A DNA stretch of 8,252 nucleotides, from positions 19,623 through 27,874 of the forward strand of contig DJSA01000044.1 in assembly GCA_002438905.1 (NCBI GenBank), given 5' to 3'. The notes under the pieces are model-generated. The model saw only the letters and a list, made by a program, of their open reading frames with translations, had not been told where the DNA came from and did no database searches. The DNA comes from Bacteroidales bacterium UBA6346. GTDB lineage: Bacteria; Bacteroidota; Bacteroidia; Bacteroidales; UBA932. This document shows positions 1 to 6,285 of this stretch, piece after piece. Every line of letters starts with the position of its first letter. Position 1 is the stretch's first letter. A program made the translations under genes and the position numbers.

Positions 1-61
1 GAGGGGACGGGAGGGGTCAATTGGATGGTGAGGATTTGGAATTCACATGCAACGAAGCAGA

Positions 62-79
62 CCGCCTTTTAGGCGCCCC
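62..79 (-). repeat. 18-base hairpin repeat, copy A, just after the prfA stop codon
   Basis: This 18-base string is identical to the one at 6286-6303, and identity stops at exactly these bases on both sides. It contains an inverted repeat, CGCCT at 63-67 and AGGCG at 71-75, around a three-base loop. Read on the minus strand, it starts two bases past the prfA stop codon (81-83). The other copy starts five bases past the obg stop, on the same relative strand. There is no run of T after the stem on the minus strand, so it is not a textbook intrinsic terminator. The remaining bases 1-61 hold no ORF I can support on either strand. Confidence 0.7.
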
Positions 80-80
80 G

Positions 81-1172
81 CTATTCTTCGGCGGCGGCTT
101 TCAGCCTTTCCGCGTTCTCCGCAATCTGCAGCTGATCCAGCAGCTCCTGGATGTCGCCGTCCATGAACACCGGCAGATTGTACATCGTGTAGTTGATGCG
201 GTGGTCGGTCACGCGGGACTGAGGGTAGTTGTAGGTGCGGATTTTCGCGGAGCGATCGCCCGTTGAGACCATGGTCTTTCTCTTTGCGGAAATCTCATTC
301 AGGTACTTCTCGTACTCCATATTGTAGAGCCTCGTGCGGAGCTCAGCGAGAGCCTTGTCGAAGTTCTTGAGCTGCGACTTTTCGTCCTGGCACTGCACCA
401 CGATTCCGGAAGGGATGTGGGTGAGACGGATTGCCGAGTAGGTCGTGTTCACGGACTGTCCTCCCGGGCCTGAAGAACAGAAAGTGTCCTTGCGTATGTC
501 GTTCATGTTCAGTTCTATGTCGAACTCATCAGCTTCCGGAAGCACAGCCACCGAAGCCGCCGAGGTGTGAACCCTGCCCTGAGTTTCTGTCTGCGGCACA
601 CGCTGCACGCGGTGTACTCCTGACTCATACTTGAGCACTCCATAGACCCCTTCGCCGATGACCTTCACGACGATTTCCTTGAATCCGCCGGCCGCGCCCT
701 CCGACTGGCTGTTTATTTCCATCTTCCAGCCCCTGCGCTCGAAATACTTGCTGTACATTCTGAACAGGTCTCCGGCAAAGATGGCAGCCTCATCGCCGCC
801 GGCACCGCCTCTGATTTCCAGAATGGCATTCTTGCTGTCCTGAGGGTCGGCTGGGATGAGCAGGAGCTTGATTTTTTGTTCCATCTCTGGAAGCTTCGGC
901 TCAATCTCCGCAATCTCCTCCTTGGCCATCTCCCTGAGTTCCTCGTCCTTTTCCTCCGCGATGATTTCCTTCGCCATGTCATAGGACTCCACGAGCTTCT
1001 GATATTCTTCACCGGCCTTTATGATAGGGGACAGCTCCTTGTATTCCTTGTTGAGCTGAACGTATTTCTTCATGTCGGAAATCACCTCTGGATCAGCGAG
1101 CTGGTTCTGAAGTGACTCATATTTGTCCTTAAGTCCGAGGACTTTGGAGAGCAATGTGGTGTTTTCTGCCAT
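81..1172 (-). CDS. prfA: Peptide chain release factor 1 (RF1)
   Basis: This 363-residue class I release factor recognises UAA and UAG in the ribosomal A site and triggers hydrolysis of peptidyl-tRNA. The length is normal for the family. An N-terminal helical domain spans about residues 1-110. It is followed by the conserved GAGGDEA segment (123-129), and the codon-recognition tripeptide PQT lies at 193-195. A P-x-T tripeptide marks RF1, whereas RF2 has SPF. The catalytic GGQ loop is at 237-239 within SSGPGGQSVNTT; the glutamine is the usual target of PrmC methylation. The C-terminal part carries the expected DRSAKIRTYNYPQSRVTDHR region (306-325). The ATG at 1170-1172 gives an N-terminus that matches the family, and it sits about 57 bases downstream of a strong promoter. 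The stop codon is TAG. The gene is divergent from the Na/Pi transporter gene, and nothing recognisable follows it before the window edge. Confidence 0.97.
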   Translation of the reverse strand: MAENTTLLSKVLGLKDKYESLQNQLADPEVISDMKKYVQLNKEYKELSPIIKAGEEYQKLVESYDMAKEIIAEEKDEELREMAKEEIAEIEPKLPEMEQKIKLLLIPADPQDSKNAILEIRGGAGGDEAAIFAGDLFRMYSKYFERRGWKMEINSQSEGAAGGFKEIVVKVIGEGVYGVLKYESGVHRVQRVPQTETQGRVHTSAASVAVLPEADEFDIELNMNDIRKDTFCSSGPGGQSVNTTYSAIRLTHIPSGIVVQCQDEKSQLKNFDKALAELRTRLYNMEYEKYLNEISAKRKTMVSTGDRSAKIRTYNYPQSRVTDHRINYTMYNLPVFMDGDIQELLDQLQIAENAERLKAAAEE

Positions 1173-1193
1173 TTTTCGTATAAAAATTTAGAG

Positions 1194-1225
1194 CGGAGAG
1201 TATATCTCCGATGGGGAATATTCCC
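1194..1225 (-). promoter_or_regulatory. Two tandem inverted repeats in the prfA leader
   Basis: Between the inferred prfA start site (about 1230) and the ATG lie two adjacent inverted repeats. The first in transcription order is a perfect 12-base palindrome, GGGAATATTCCC (1214-1225), starting only a few bases into the transcript. The second is a six-base-pair hairpin at 1194-1210, with CGGAGA and TCTCCG around a five-base loop. On the minus strand it is followed by CTCTAAATTTTTAT. The palindrome could be an operator, and the hairpin plus T-run could be an attenuator or simply a structured leader. The structures are visible in the sequence; any regulatory role is inference. Confidence 0.4.
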
Positions 1226-1236
1226 ATAAAATCCTG

Positions 1237-1268
1237 CAAATTTAGGATTGCTTTTGCTTATTCACAAA
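1237..1268 (-). promoter_or_regulatory. prfA promoter P1, Bacteroidota type
   Basis: On the minus strand, TTTG (1265-1268) is followed by exactly 20 bases and then TAAATTTG (1237-1244). This is a perfect match to the Bacteroidota -33/-7 consensus (TTTG, 19-21 bases, TAnnTTTG). Transcription would start near 1230, giving a leader of about 57 bases before the prfA ATG. Confidence 0.8.
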
Positions 1269-1330
1269 AAAATGTTTTCGATTGAGAGAATATTTTTCCG
1301 TATCATCGAAAATTTCGATTTTTTGCGGCA

Positions 1331-1362
1331 CAAATATACATAAGGCATTGTCTTTTTTGAAA
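1331..1362 (-). promoter_or_regulatory. Second, upstream prfA promoter candidate (P2)
   Basis: On the minus strand, TTTC (1359-1362), 20 bases, then TATATTTG (1331-1338) match the Bacteroidota promoter with one mismatch in the -33 box. Its start site would lie near 1324, giving a longer leader of about 150 bases that runs through P1. It overlaps the plus-strand promoter candidate for the Na/Pi transporter gene (1347-1378). Confidence 0.5.
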
Positions 1363-1378
1363 TCGGATAGTAAATTCG
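1347..1378 (+). promoter_or_regulatory. Promoter candidate for the Na/Pi cotransporter gene
   Basis: ATTG (1347-1350), 20 bases, then TAAATTCG (1371-1378) has one mismatch in each box against TTTG-N20-TAnnTTTG. It has the same spacing as the stronger promoters in this window. Its start site near 1384 would leave about 60 bases of leader before the ATG at 1444. It is the best plus-strand candidate I found in this gap. Confidence 0.45.
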
Positions 1379-1443
1379 CGGTCTAAAACTTCTTGTGCGA
1401 CCTTCTGGCATACGGCGGAAAGCAAGAAAAACGACAGAATTAT

Positions 1444-3276
1444 ATGAATTTCGGTTTTTTGGAAATTCTTACCCTTATAGGCTCCGTGGGGATGTTCCTG
1501 TATGGGATGAAACTTATGAGTGAAGGCCTTCAGAAAGCGGCCGGAAACAAGTTGCGGGACATATTGGCGCTGATGACAAACAATCGGTTACTCGGGGCTT
1601 TGACCGGTATCTTCATCACCGCGCTTGTCCAGTCTTCGTCGGCGACCACCACGATGATTGTCTCGTTCGTCAATGCTGGTCTGATTTCTCTCCAGCAGTC
1701 AATGGCAGTCATCTTTGGAGCCAATGTGGGAACAACCTTCACTGCTTGGATCATTTCACTTTTCGGATTTAAGGTAGATATAGCGACATTCGCCGTTCCG
1801 CTCTTCGCGTTCGGGGTGCCGCTTCTTTTTATGAAAAAATCCGTCTACACGAATTGGGGCGAGTTCCTCATAGGTTTTGCTCTCCTGTTCCTAGGACTTG
1901 ACTACCTCAACAACTCCGTACCGGATCTGCAGTCGAATCCGGCTGTGTTTGACGCGCTTCGACGCTGGTCTGACATGGGATTCTGGTCGGTGCTTGTGTT
2001 CGCGCTCGTCGGTATGGTGCTGACGATGATTGTGCAGGCTTCCAGCGCAACTTTTGCCATAGCCCTCATCATGTGCAGCAAGGGTTGGATCACCTTTGAC
2101 CTGGCTGCGTCACTTGTCCTTGGTGGAAACATCGGAACATGCATCACGCCGATCATCGCCTCCGTCTCCGGAAACGTCATGGCAAAGCGTGCGGCTGCAG
2201 GACATCTGATGTTCAACCTCCTCGGCGCCGTGTGGGCTCTCGCGCTCTATCGCCCTTACATGAGATTGATTTCTTGGATAACCACCGGATGCGCTGGCGA
2301 TCCGAATGCCCTTTATGCCTACACGAACTCTGCTGACCCGTCAACTGTGACTGCCCTTGCGGATGGACGCCTTGACCCTTCGGTCGAAGGAAACAAGGCG
2401 CTCATTGCGAACTTTGCTGCGATGCAGTATTATGTCTCCTTCGGCTTGTCGATGTTCCATACTGTCTTCAACCTTATAAATATAGGTGTGATGATATGGT
2501 TCACTAAATTTTATGTGAAGGCAGTGACCTTCCTCGTGCCGTCGCGCAGAGAAAATGATCTTGCGGATGACGGCAAATCGCATCTTGAATTCATATCCGG
2601 TGGTCTGATGTCCACTTCCGAACTTTCCATCCTGCAGGCTCACAAGGAGATAGTTCTCATGAGTGACCGAACGCTCCGGATGCACCAGATGATTCTGCAG
2701 ATGTATTCGGAGACGGACAACGATGAGTTTGCCGCACTTTTTATGCGTGTTCAGAAGTATGAGAACATAAGCGACAACATGGAGGTGGAGATAGCCTCCT
2801 ATCTCAGCAAGGTCGCGGACGGACGCCTGAGTGATGAGTCCAAGCACTCCATCCAAGCCAAGTTGCGCGAGATCTCCGAGATTGAGAGCATCGGTGACAG
2901 CTACTATAACATGGCCCGCATCCTCCAGCGCAGAAATGAGAACAACATAGTCTTCACGCAGTCCATGAATGAGAATTTCACGGCGATGTTCGACCTCGTG
3001 AGGACGGCATACGACCGGATGGCGCAGATCCTTAGGGACAACGGACAACACCACGAAACCATAAAGGTCACTCTTAAGACAGAGCAGGACATCAACGATA
3101 TGCGCAATGTCCTCAAGGAACAGAATATCATTGACCTCAATGAAGGAAAATATGAGTATGCCGCTGGTTCCGTATATATGGACCTGATTGTCGAGTGCGA
3201 AAAAATCGGAGACTATGTCGTGAATGTAGTTGAGGCTATCCTGAATCTGAAGCCAGGCAAGTATGAAGACGAGTGA
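1444..3276 (+). CDS. Na/Pi cotransporter family membrane protein with PhoU-like C-terminal domain
   Basis: The 610-residue protein belongs to the NptA/YjbB-type family (Na/Pi cotransporter II-related), inner-membrane proteins linked to sodium-coupled phosphate transport or phosphate export. The membrane half (about residues 5-360) contains the characteristic inverted duplication. QSSSAT at 63-68 and QASSAT at 198-203 are each followed by a glycine-rich partner, GANVGTT (92-98) and GGNIGTC (227-233). From about residue 395 to 600 the protein is soluble, helical and PhoU-like, with repeated acidic signatures ESIGDSYYN (481-489) and EKIGDY (586-591), as in PhoU metal-binding motifs. I chose the ATG at 1444 because family members start just before the LTLIGSVGMFLYGMKLMSEG segment. 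An in-frame ATG at 1393 would add 17 non-conserved residues and leave almost no leader. The gene stands alone between a divergent promoter region and a strong terminator. No pst or pho genes are nearby, so the transport direction is unknown. Confidence 0.9.
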   Translation: MNFGFLEILTLIGSVGMFLYGMKLMSEGLQKAAGNKLRDILALMTNNRLLGALTGIFITALVQSSSATTTMIVSFVNAGLISLQQSMAVIFGANVGTTFTAWIISLFGFKVDIATFAVPLFAFGVPLLFMKKSVYTNWGEFLIGFALLFLGLDYLNNSVPDLQSNPAVFDALRRWSDMGFWSVLVFALVGMVLTMIVQASSATFAIALIMCSKGWITFDLAASLVLGGNIGTCITPIIASVSGNVMAKRAAAGHLMFNLLGAVWALALYRPYMRLISWITTGCAGDPNALYAYTNSADPSTVTALADGRLDPSVEGNKALIANFAAMQYYVSFGLSMFHTVFNLINIGVMIWFTKFYVKAVTFLVPSRRENDLADDGKSHLEFISGGLMSTSELSILQAHKEIVLMSDRTLRMHQMILQMYSETDNDEFAALFMRVQKYENISDNMEVEIASYLSKVADGRLSDESKHSIQAKLREISEIESIGDSYYNMARILQRRNENNIVFTQSMNENFTAMFDLVRTAYDRMAQILRDNGQHHETIKVTLKTEQDINDMRNVLKEQNIIDLNEGKYEYAAGSVYMDLIVECEKIGDYVVNVVEAILNLKPGKYEDE

Positions 3277-3326
3277 TGTCTGTGCGATTGGGGCTTTTTT
3301 GCAGAAATTTCTTGAAAAATCATAAA

Positions 3327-3371
3327 AAATCGCGCTTGTGCAATTGTTTTGCATAAGCGCGATTTAATTTT
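3327..3371 (+). terminator. Strong hairpin terminator after the Na/Pi transporter gene
   Basis: A 17-base-pair stem (3327-3343 with 3349-3365, one G-T wobble at 3338/3354) closes a five-base TTGTT loop. It is followed by TAATTTT on the plus strand and preceded by a run of A, so it could terminate in either direction. It begins 50 bases after the transporter stop codon, and no minus-strand gene lies on its right. Confidence 0.85.
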
Positions 3372-3372
3372 G
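3365..3372 (+). promoter_or_regulatory. -7 element candidate for the 40-codon ORF
   Basis: TAATTTTG fits TAnnTTTG exactly and starts at the last base of the terminator stem. The -33 position is poor: at the usual 20-base spacing it reads CAAT, and ATTG occurs only with an 18-base spacer (3343-3346). If used, transcription would begin near 3379, about 65 bases before the small ORF. Confidence 0.3.
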
Positions 3373-3444
3373 CACAAAATTCAAGGGAGGCACGATAAAC
3401 CACACCCTGAATAATAAGATGTAGAACATTAAAAATCAAGAGAT

Positions 3445-3567
3445 ATGAAAAAAGATTCAATCCTTAGCCTTATGAGCACGTTCATTTCTTCAGACAACTC
3501 ATACGAGAGTGTATGTACGATGGTCAGCGAACTTGGGCTGGAACTCCGTTCCGTTGAATTTGTGTAG
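3445..3567 (+). CDS. Small hypothetical protein, 40 residues
   Basis: I do not recognise this ORF. It starts with ATG after an A-rich stretch (AAAAATCAAGAGAT), the usual look of a Bacteroidota start region, and ends in TAG. The product begins MKKDSILSLM and ends ELGLELRSVEFV. It has a few acidic residues, one cysteine (residue 24), no hydrophobic segment long enough for a membrane helix, and no signal peptide. Codon choice resembles that of the neighbouring genes, and the ORF is less AT-rich than its flanks. It sits alone between the transporter terminator and the dut promoter, with a -7 box upstream and a weak hairpin plus T-run downstream. It could be a real small protein or a chance ORF in an intergenic region of about 380 bases. 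Confidence 0.5.
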   Translation: MKKDSILSLMSTFISSDNSYESVCTMVSELGLELRSVEFV

Positions 3568-3570
3568 GCA

Positions 3571-3597
3571 CGCATTTTTCATTTGCGATATTTTTTT
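3571..3597 (+). terminator. Weak terminator candidate after the small ORF
   Basis: CGCA (3571-3574) can pair with TGCG (3584-3587) across a nine-base loop. Shortly after comes a run of seven T (3591-3597). The stem is only four pairs, so this is a weak call. Its position four bases past the small ORF's stop codon is the main support. Confidence 0.25.
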
Positions 3598-3602
3598 CTG
3601 CT

Positions 3603-3634
3603 TATGGTGCATAGGAAGATTCTTTCTACCTTTG
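3603..3634 (+). promoter_or_regulatory. Promoter of the dut-murF unit
   Basis: TATG (3603-3606), 20 bases, then TACCTTTG (3627-3634) match the Bacteroidota promoter with one mismatch in the -33 box. Transcription would start near 3641, about 20 bases before the dut ATG at 3661. This rules out the in-frame ATG at 3583, which lies upstream of the promoter. Confidence 0.75.
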
Positions 3635-3660
3635 TGCCAGTAAATGAAAACAAATGCGCT

Positions 3661-4092
3661 ATGAAAGTTAAGATCATAAACGGATCGCGCTGGGAAGCTC
3701 CAGCGTATGCCACGGAGGACTCCGCTGGAGTTGACCTCAAGGCGAATATTGACGAACCGGTTACAATCGCGCCACTTCAGAGGGTGATTGTTCCCACCGG
3801 CCTCCGCATTGCGTTGCCCAAAGGAACAGAGGCTCAAGTGCGTCCTCGCAGTGGCCTTGCGGCAAAGCACGGAATCACGGTTCTCAACACACCGGGTACG
3901 ATTGACGCTGACTATCGGGGGGAGATCGCCGCAATACTCATAAATTTGTCGGATAAGGATTTTGTGGTCAATCCGGGCGAGCGAATAGCGCAGATGATAG
4001 TTTCCCGTTACGAGCGCGTCGAATGGGAAGAGGTCACTGAACTTGACACGACCATCCGCGGAGAGGGCGGACTTGGCTCAACCGGACGCTGA
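3661..4092 (+). CDS. dut: Deoxyuridine 5'-triphosphate nucleotidohydrolase (dUTPase)
   Basis: The 143-residue trimeric-type dUTPase hydrolyses dUTP to dUMP and pyrophosphate. This keeps uracil out of DNA and supplies dUMP for thymidylate synthesis. All five family motifs are present in order: TEDSAGVDLKA (18-28), RPRSGLA (61-67), GTIDADYRGE (79-88), PGERIAQMI (105-113) and the glycine-rich C-terminal arm RGEGGLGSTG (133-142). Asp82 is the expected catalytic base and Tyr85 the uracil-stacking residue. The length is normal for the family. The start at 3661 puts MKVKIINGS at the N-terminus and fits the promoter 20 bases upstream. murF follows after 25 bases on the same strand, so the two are probably co-transcribed. 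Confidence 0.96.
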   Translation: MKVKIINGSRWEAPAYATEDSAGVDLKANIDEPVTIAPLQRVIVPTGLRIALPKGTEAQVRPRSGLAAKHGITVLNTPGTIDADYRGEIAAILINLSDKDFVVNPGERIAQMIVSRYERVEWEEVTELDTTIRGEGGLGSTGR

Positions 4093-4117
4093 TTTTATTC
4101 TTAAGGGTTTATGGGAT

Positions 4118-5506
4118 ATGGGCATAGACAAATTATACGGAATATTCATCTCCTGTGGCGGCAAGGTGGCCACTGACAGCCGGAAAATCAGTGGGGGAGA
4201 ACTTTTCTTCGCACTCAAGGGTGAGAATTTCGACGGCAACGAGTATGCTCTCAAGGCTCTTGAATCCGGTGCTGCCTACGCCGTTGTTGATGAGAGCTCG
4301 CCTGTTGCCGCAGCGGCTGCGGACGAGTCTCGTATTATTCCAGTTCCGGACACTCTTCGGGCTCTTTGGGCGCTTGCCCGTCACCATCGCGACAAGTTCA
4401 GCATCCCTGTCCTCGGTCTCACCGGGACGAACGGAAAGACAACGACAAAGGAGTTAATAAGCGCGGTTCTTTCTGCAAAGTTCCGCATCCACGCTACCTC
4501 CGGCAATCTGAACAACAACATCGGCGTGCCGCTGACTGTCCTCGGAATTTCGTCGGACACGGAAATTGCCGTCATCGAAATGGGCGCGAGCCATCCGGGT
4601 GACATTAAGGAACTTGTGGATATTGCCGCGCCTGATTTCGGACTCATAACCAATGTGGGACGAGCACATATTCTGGGTTTCGGGTCCTTCGAGGGGGTGA
4701 AGGCGACGAAAGGGGAGTTGTACGATTTTATTGCGGGAAACAGCAGTGGCGCGGGGACCATTTTTGTAAATCAGGACAATCAGCTTCTTGTGGAGATGGC
4801 TGCTTCGAGAGGTTTCGTGACGGCTCCAGGAGATTATGCCTTTGACCGGGAGGTCTTTCTCGGCCGCGACCGCCGGAAACGCGCTTCAGAAAAGCTGCTT
4901 GCTGTTCCGTATGGGCTTCGTTTTTCCGGTGCCCGCGTTCTTGAGTCCGACTCCACGCATCCGTATCTTCGACTTCTTCTTGCCGACGGCAGGCAGGTGG
5001 ACACGCACCTTGTCGGTTCCTATAATGCCGACAATGTGCTTGCGGCTCTCTGCATAGGACGTTTCTTCGGTGTTTCCGAGGCTGATGCCGTTGTGGCCAT
5101 CGAGTCTTATGTTCCGTCAAACAACCGTTCGCAGATGCAGCGTACCGGGCGCAACATCCTCATTGTCGATGCCTACAACGCCAATCCTTCGAGTATGAAG
5201 GCGGCGTTGGACAACTTTGCCGGTTTTGATGCGGCTAAGAAAATCGTCATGCTCGGGGATATGCTTGAGCTTGGGGATGAGTCGGTTGCGGAACACGCCA
5301 AGGTTCTCCGTGCTGTTGCAGACTATGGACTTGAAGGCTATTTTGTGGGCGAGGAGTTCCGAAAGGCCGGGGCTGAGCACTGTTTCGGCACATCGGGCGA
5401 GCTTGCCGCCTACATCGCCTCGCACGAGCCCGAGTTCTCTTCAGCCGCGATACTTATTAAGGGGTCGCGCGGCACGAGGATGGAAAAGGTTATCCCTGCT
5501 TTATAG
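4118..5506 (+). CDS. murF: UDP-N-acetylmuramoyl-tripeptide--D-alanyl-D-alanine ligase (MurF)
   Basis: This 462-residue cytoplasmic ATP-dependent ligase adds D-Ala-D-Ala to the UDP-MurNAc-tripeptide, completing the soluble peptidoglycan precursor. The N-terminal substrate domain has VATDSRKISGGELFFALKG (18-34 region). The P-loop is GTNGKTTT (103-110), followed by NLNNNIGVPLT (130-140) and EMGASHPGDI (154-163), both typical of MurF. NADN (303-306), the DAYNANPSSM signature (351-360), MLGDMLELG (378-386) and the C-terminal KGSRGTRME (448-456) complete the family pattern. I chose the ATG at 4118 because MGIDKLYGIF aligns with usual MurF N-termini. The in-frame ATG at 4043 lies inside dut, and the ATG at 4111 is out of frame. 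The gene follows dut by 25 bases without its own obvious promoter and ends ten bases before a strong hairpin. No other mur genes are in the window. Confidence 0.96.
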   Translation: MGIDKLYGIFISCGGKVATDSRKISGGELFFALKGENFDGNEYALKALESGAAYAVVDESSPVAAAAADESRIIPVPDTLRALWALARHHRDKFSIPVLGLTGTNGKTTTKELISAVLSAKFRIHATSGNLNNNIGVPLTVLGISSDTEIAVIEMGASHPGDIKELVDIAAPDFGLITNVGRAHILGFGSFEGVKATKGELYDFIAGNSSGAGTIFVNQDNQLLVEMAASRGFVTAPGDYAFDREVFLGRDRRKRASEKLLAVPYGLRFSGARVLESDSTHPYLRLLLADGRQVDTHLVGSYNADNVLAALCIGRFFGVSEADAVVAIESYVPSNNRSQMQRTGRNILIVDAYNANPSSMKAALDNFAGFDAAKKIVMLGDMLELGDESVAEHAKVLRAVADYGLEGYFVGEEFRKAGAEHCFGTSGELAAYIASHEPEFSSAAILIKGSRGTRMEKVIPAL

Positions 5507-5516
5507 CTTGCCGTTC

Positions 5517-5566
5517 AAACAGTTAAGGCTCCAAGCGGTGTTTCTGTTTTGGAGCCTTAACTGTTT
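5517..5566. terminator. Bidirectional terminator between murF and the obg-PAP2 operon
   Basis: A perfect 18-base-pair stem (5517-5534 with 5549-5566) closes a 14-base loop. The plus-strand right arm ends in a T-run (CTGTTTT), and the left arm begins with AAA, so it works in both directions. It starts ten bases after the murF stop and lies 13 bases beyond the stop of the minus-strand PAP2 gene. It serves both convergent units. Confidence 0.9.
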
Positions 5567-5579
5567 TGCTGTTTACTAT

Positions 5580-6251
5580 CTATGCAATTCCGGGGCGGAT
5601 GGACTCGCGTATGACCTTTATATGTTTGACAGCCATTATCGCCGCGAGCGCAAGCAGGCTTCCTGTGATAAGGCCGGAGAATGCCCCGACGGTGATGTCT
5701 CCGAGGAAATGTCTCCCGCAATAGACACGGCTGATGCTGACGGCTGCCGCCCAGAGAAAGATTACGCTTCCGTATATTCCAAGAAATATCTTTCTGTTTT
5801 TCCCGTTCTCTCGTCCTATCGCTCCCTTTCGTCCGCGTATGAATGAGAGGCAGAGCATCGAGCATATCGCGAAGGAGAATACGTTTGCGGCATGACCGGA
5901 GTAGAACCCGCATCCCCCGCCTCCTTCGAGCACCCGGAGCCCATGAGCCTTCATCCACGGATCCACGCACGGACGAAGTCTCGCGACTCCGTTCTTGACG
6001 AGATTTGCAAGCTGGTCGGCGCACACGACGTTCAGCACGAGGGCGAGCACAACTATAAGCCCGGCTTTCCAGCCCATGCGGTAGATTACAATCCCGAGCA
6101 CGGCAAGGTAGAGCGGAATCCAGACCTTAGCATGCGAGAATACCGGCATCACGGCGTCGGTGAAGGCATCTCCGCTCGTATTTATGGCAAGCGTGGCCTC
6201 TTTGTCAAGCATTTCAAGTTGTTCGAGAGTTGTTGTAAGGTTCTGTATCAT
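5580..6251 (-). CDS. PAP2-family integral membrane phosphatase
   Basis: The 223-residue protein is a type 2 phosphatidic acid phosphatase-family member, probably acting on lipid-linked phosphates at the outer face of the inner membrane. The three catalytic motifs are present. K-x6-RP is at 86-94 (Lys86, Arg93, Pro94), and a variant of PSGH reading YSGH is at 117-120 with the expected His120. SR-x5-H-x3-D spans 174-185 (Arg175, His181, Asp185). Hydrophobic stretches near 43-58, 62-80, 123-138, 157-175 and 187-208 fit the usual multi-helix fold. The WIPLY segment near residue 44 resembles Bacteroidota PAP2 proteins, a group that includes LpxF-type lipid A phosphatases and undecaprenyl-diphosphate phosphatases. 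The sequence alone does not settle the substrate. I chose the ATG at 6249-6251 (MIQNLTTT); extending to 6329 would overlap obg. It lies 56 bases downstream of obg and is probably co-transcribed. Confidence 0.88.
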   Translation of the reverse strand: MIQNLTTTLEQLEMLDKEATLAINTSGDAFTDAVMPVFSHAKVWIPLYLAVLGIVIYRMGWKAGLIVVLALVLNVVCADQLANLVKNGVARLRPCVDPWMKAHGLRVLEGGGGCGFYSGHAANVFSFAICSMLCLSFIRGRKGAIGRENGKNRKIFLGIYGSVIFLWAAAVSISRVYCGRHFLGDITVGAFSGLITGSLLALAAIMAVKHIKVIRESIRPGIA

Positions 6252-6262
6252 AATTATCTTTG
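6231..6262 (+). promoter_or_regulatory. Promoter-like sequence directed antisense into obg
   Basis: On the plus strand, GTTG (6231-6234), 20 bases, then TATCTTTG (6255-6262) fit the Bacteroidota promoter with one mismatch in the -33 box. Its start site would be near 6269, and transcription would run through the hairpin repeat into the 3' end of obg on the opposite strand. No plus-strand gene lies there that I can support. The match is clear, but use as a promoter is inference. Confidence 0.35.
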
Positions 6263-6285
6263 TATCAAGACAGTAACTCCGCAAT

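Noticed and set aside
1..61. Possible start of a gene downstream of prfA on the minus strand
   Set aside because: The only minus-strand ATG here (46-48) is followed at once by TGA, and no other start is visible before the window edge.
1393..1443. Upstream in-frame start for the Na/Pi transporter
   Set aside because: The extra 17 residues are not hydrophobic and do not look like family N-termini. Starting at 1444 gives the expected beginning of the first membrane segment.
2341..3354. Minus-strand ORF (337 codons) antisense to the PhoU-like part of the transporter gene
   Set aside because: It covers a well-supported coding region and shows no family motif. Its 5' end lies inside the terminator hairpin, and it has no convincing promoter.
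3583..3660. Upstream in-frame start for dut
   Set aside because: This ATG lies before the dut promoter (3603-3634), and the added residues precede the normal dUTPase N-terminus.
3499..3870. Minus-strand ORF (123 codons) spanning the small ORF, dut promoter and dut start
   Set aside because: It overlaps a clear promoter and conserved dUTPase motifs on the other strand, and its product has no recognisable features.
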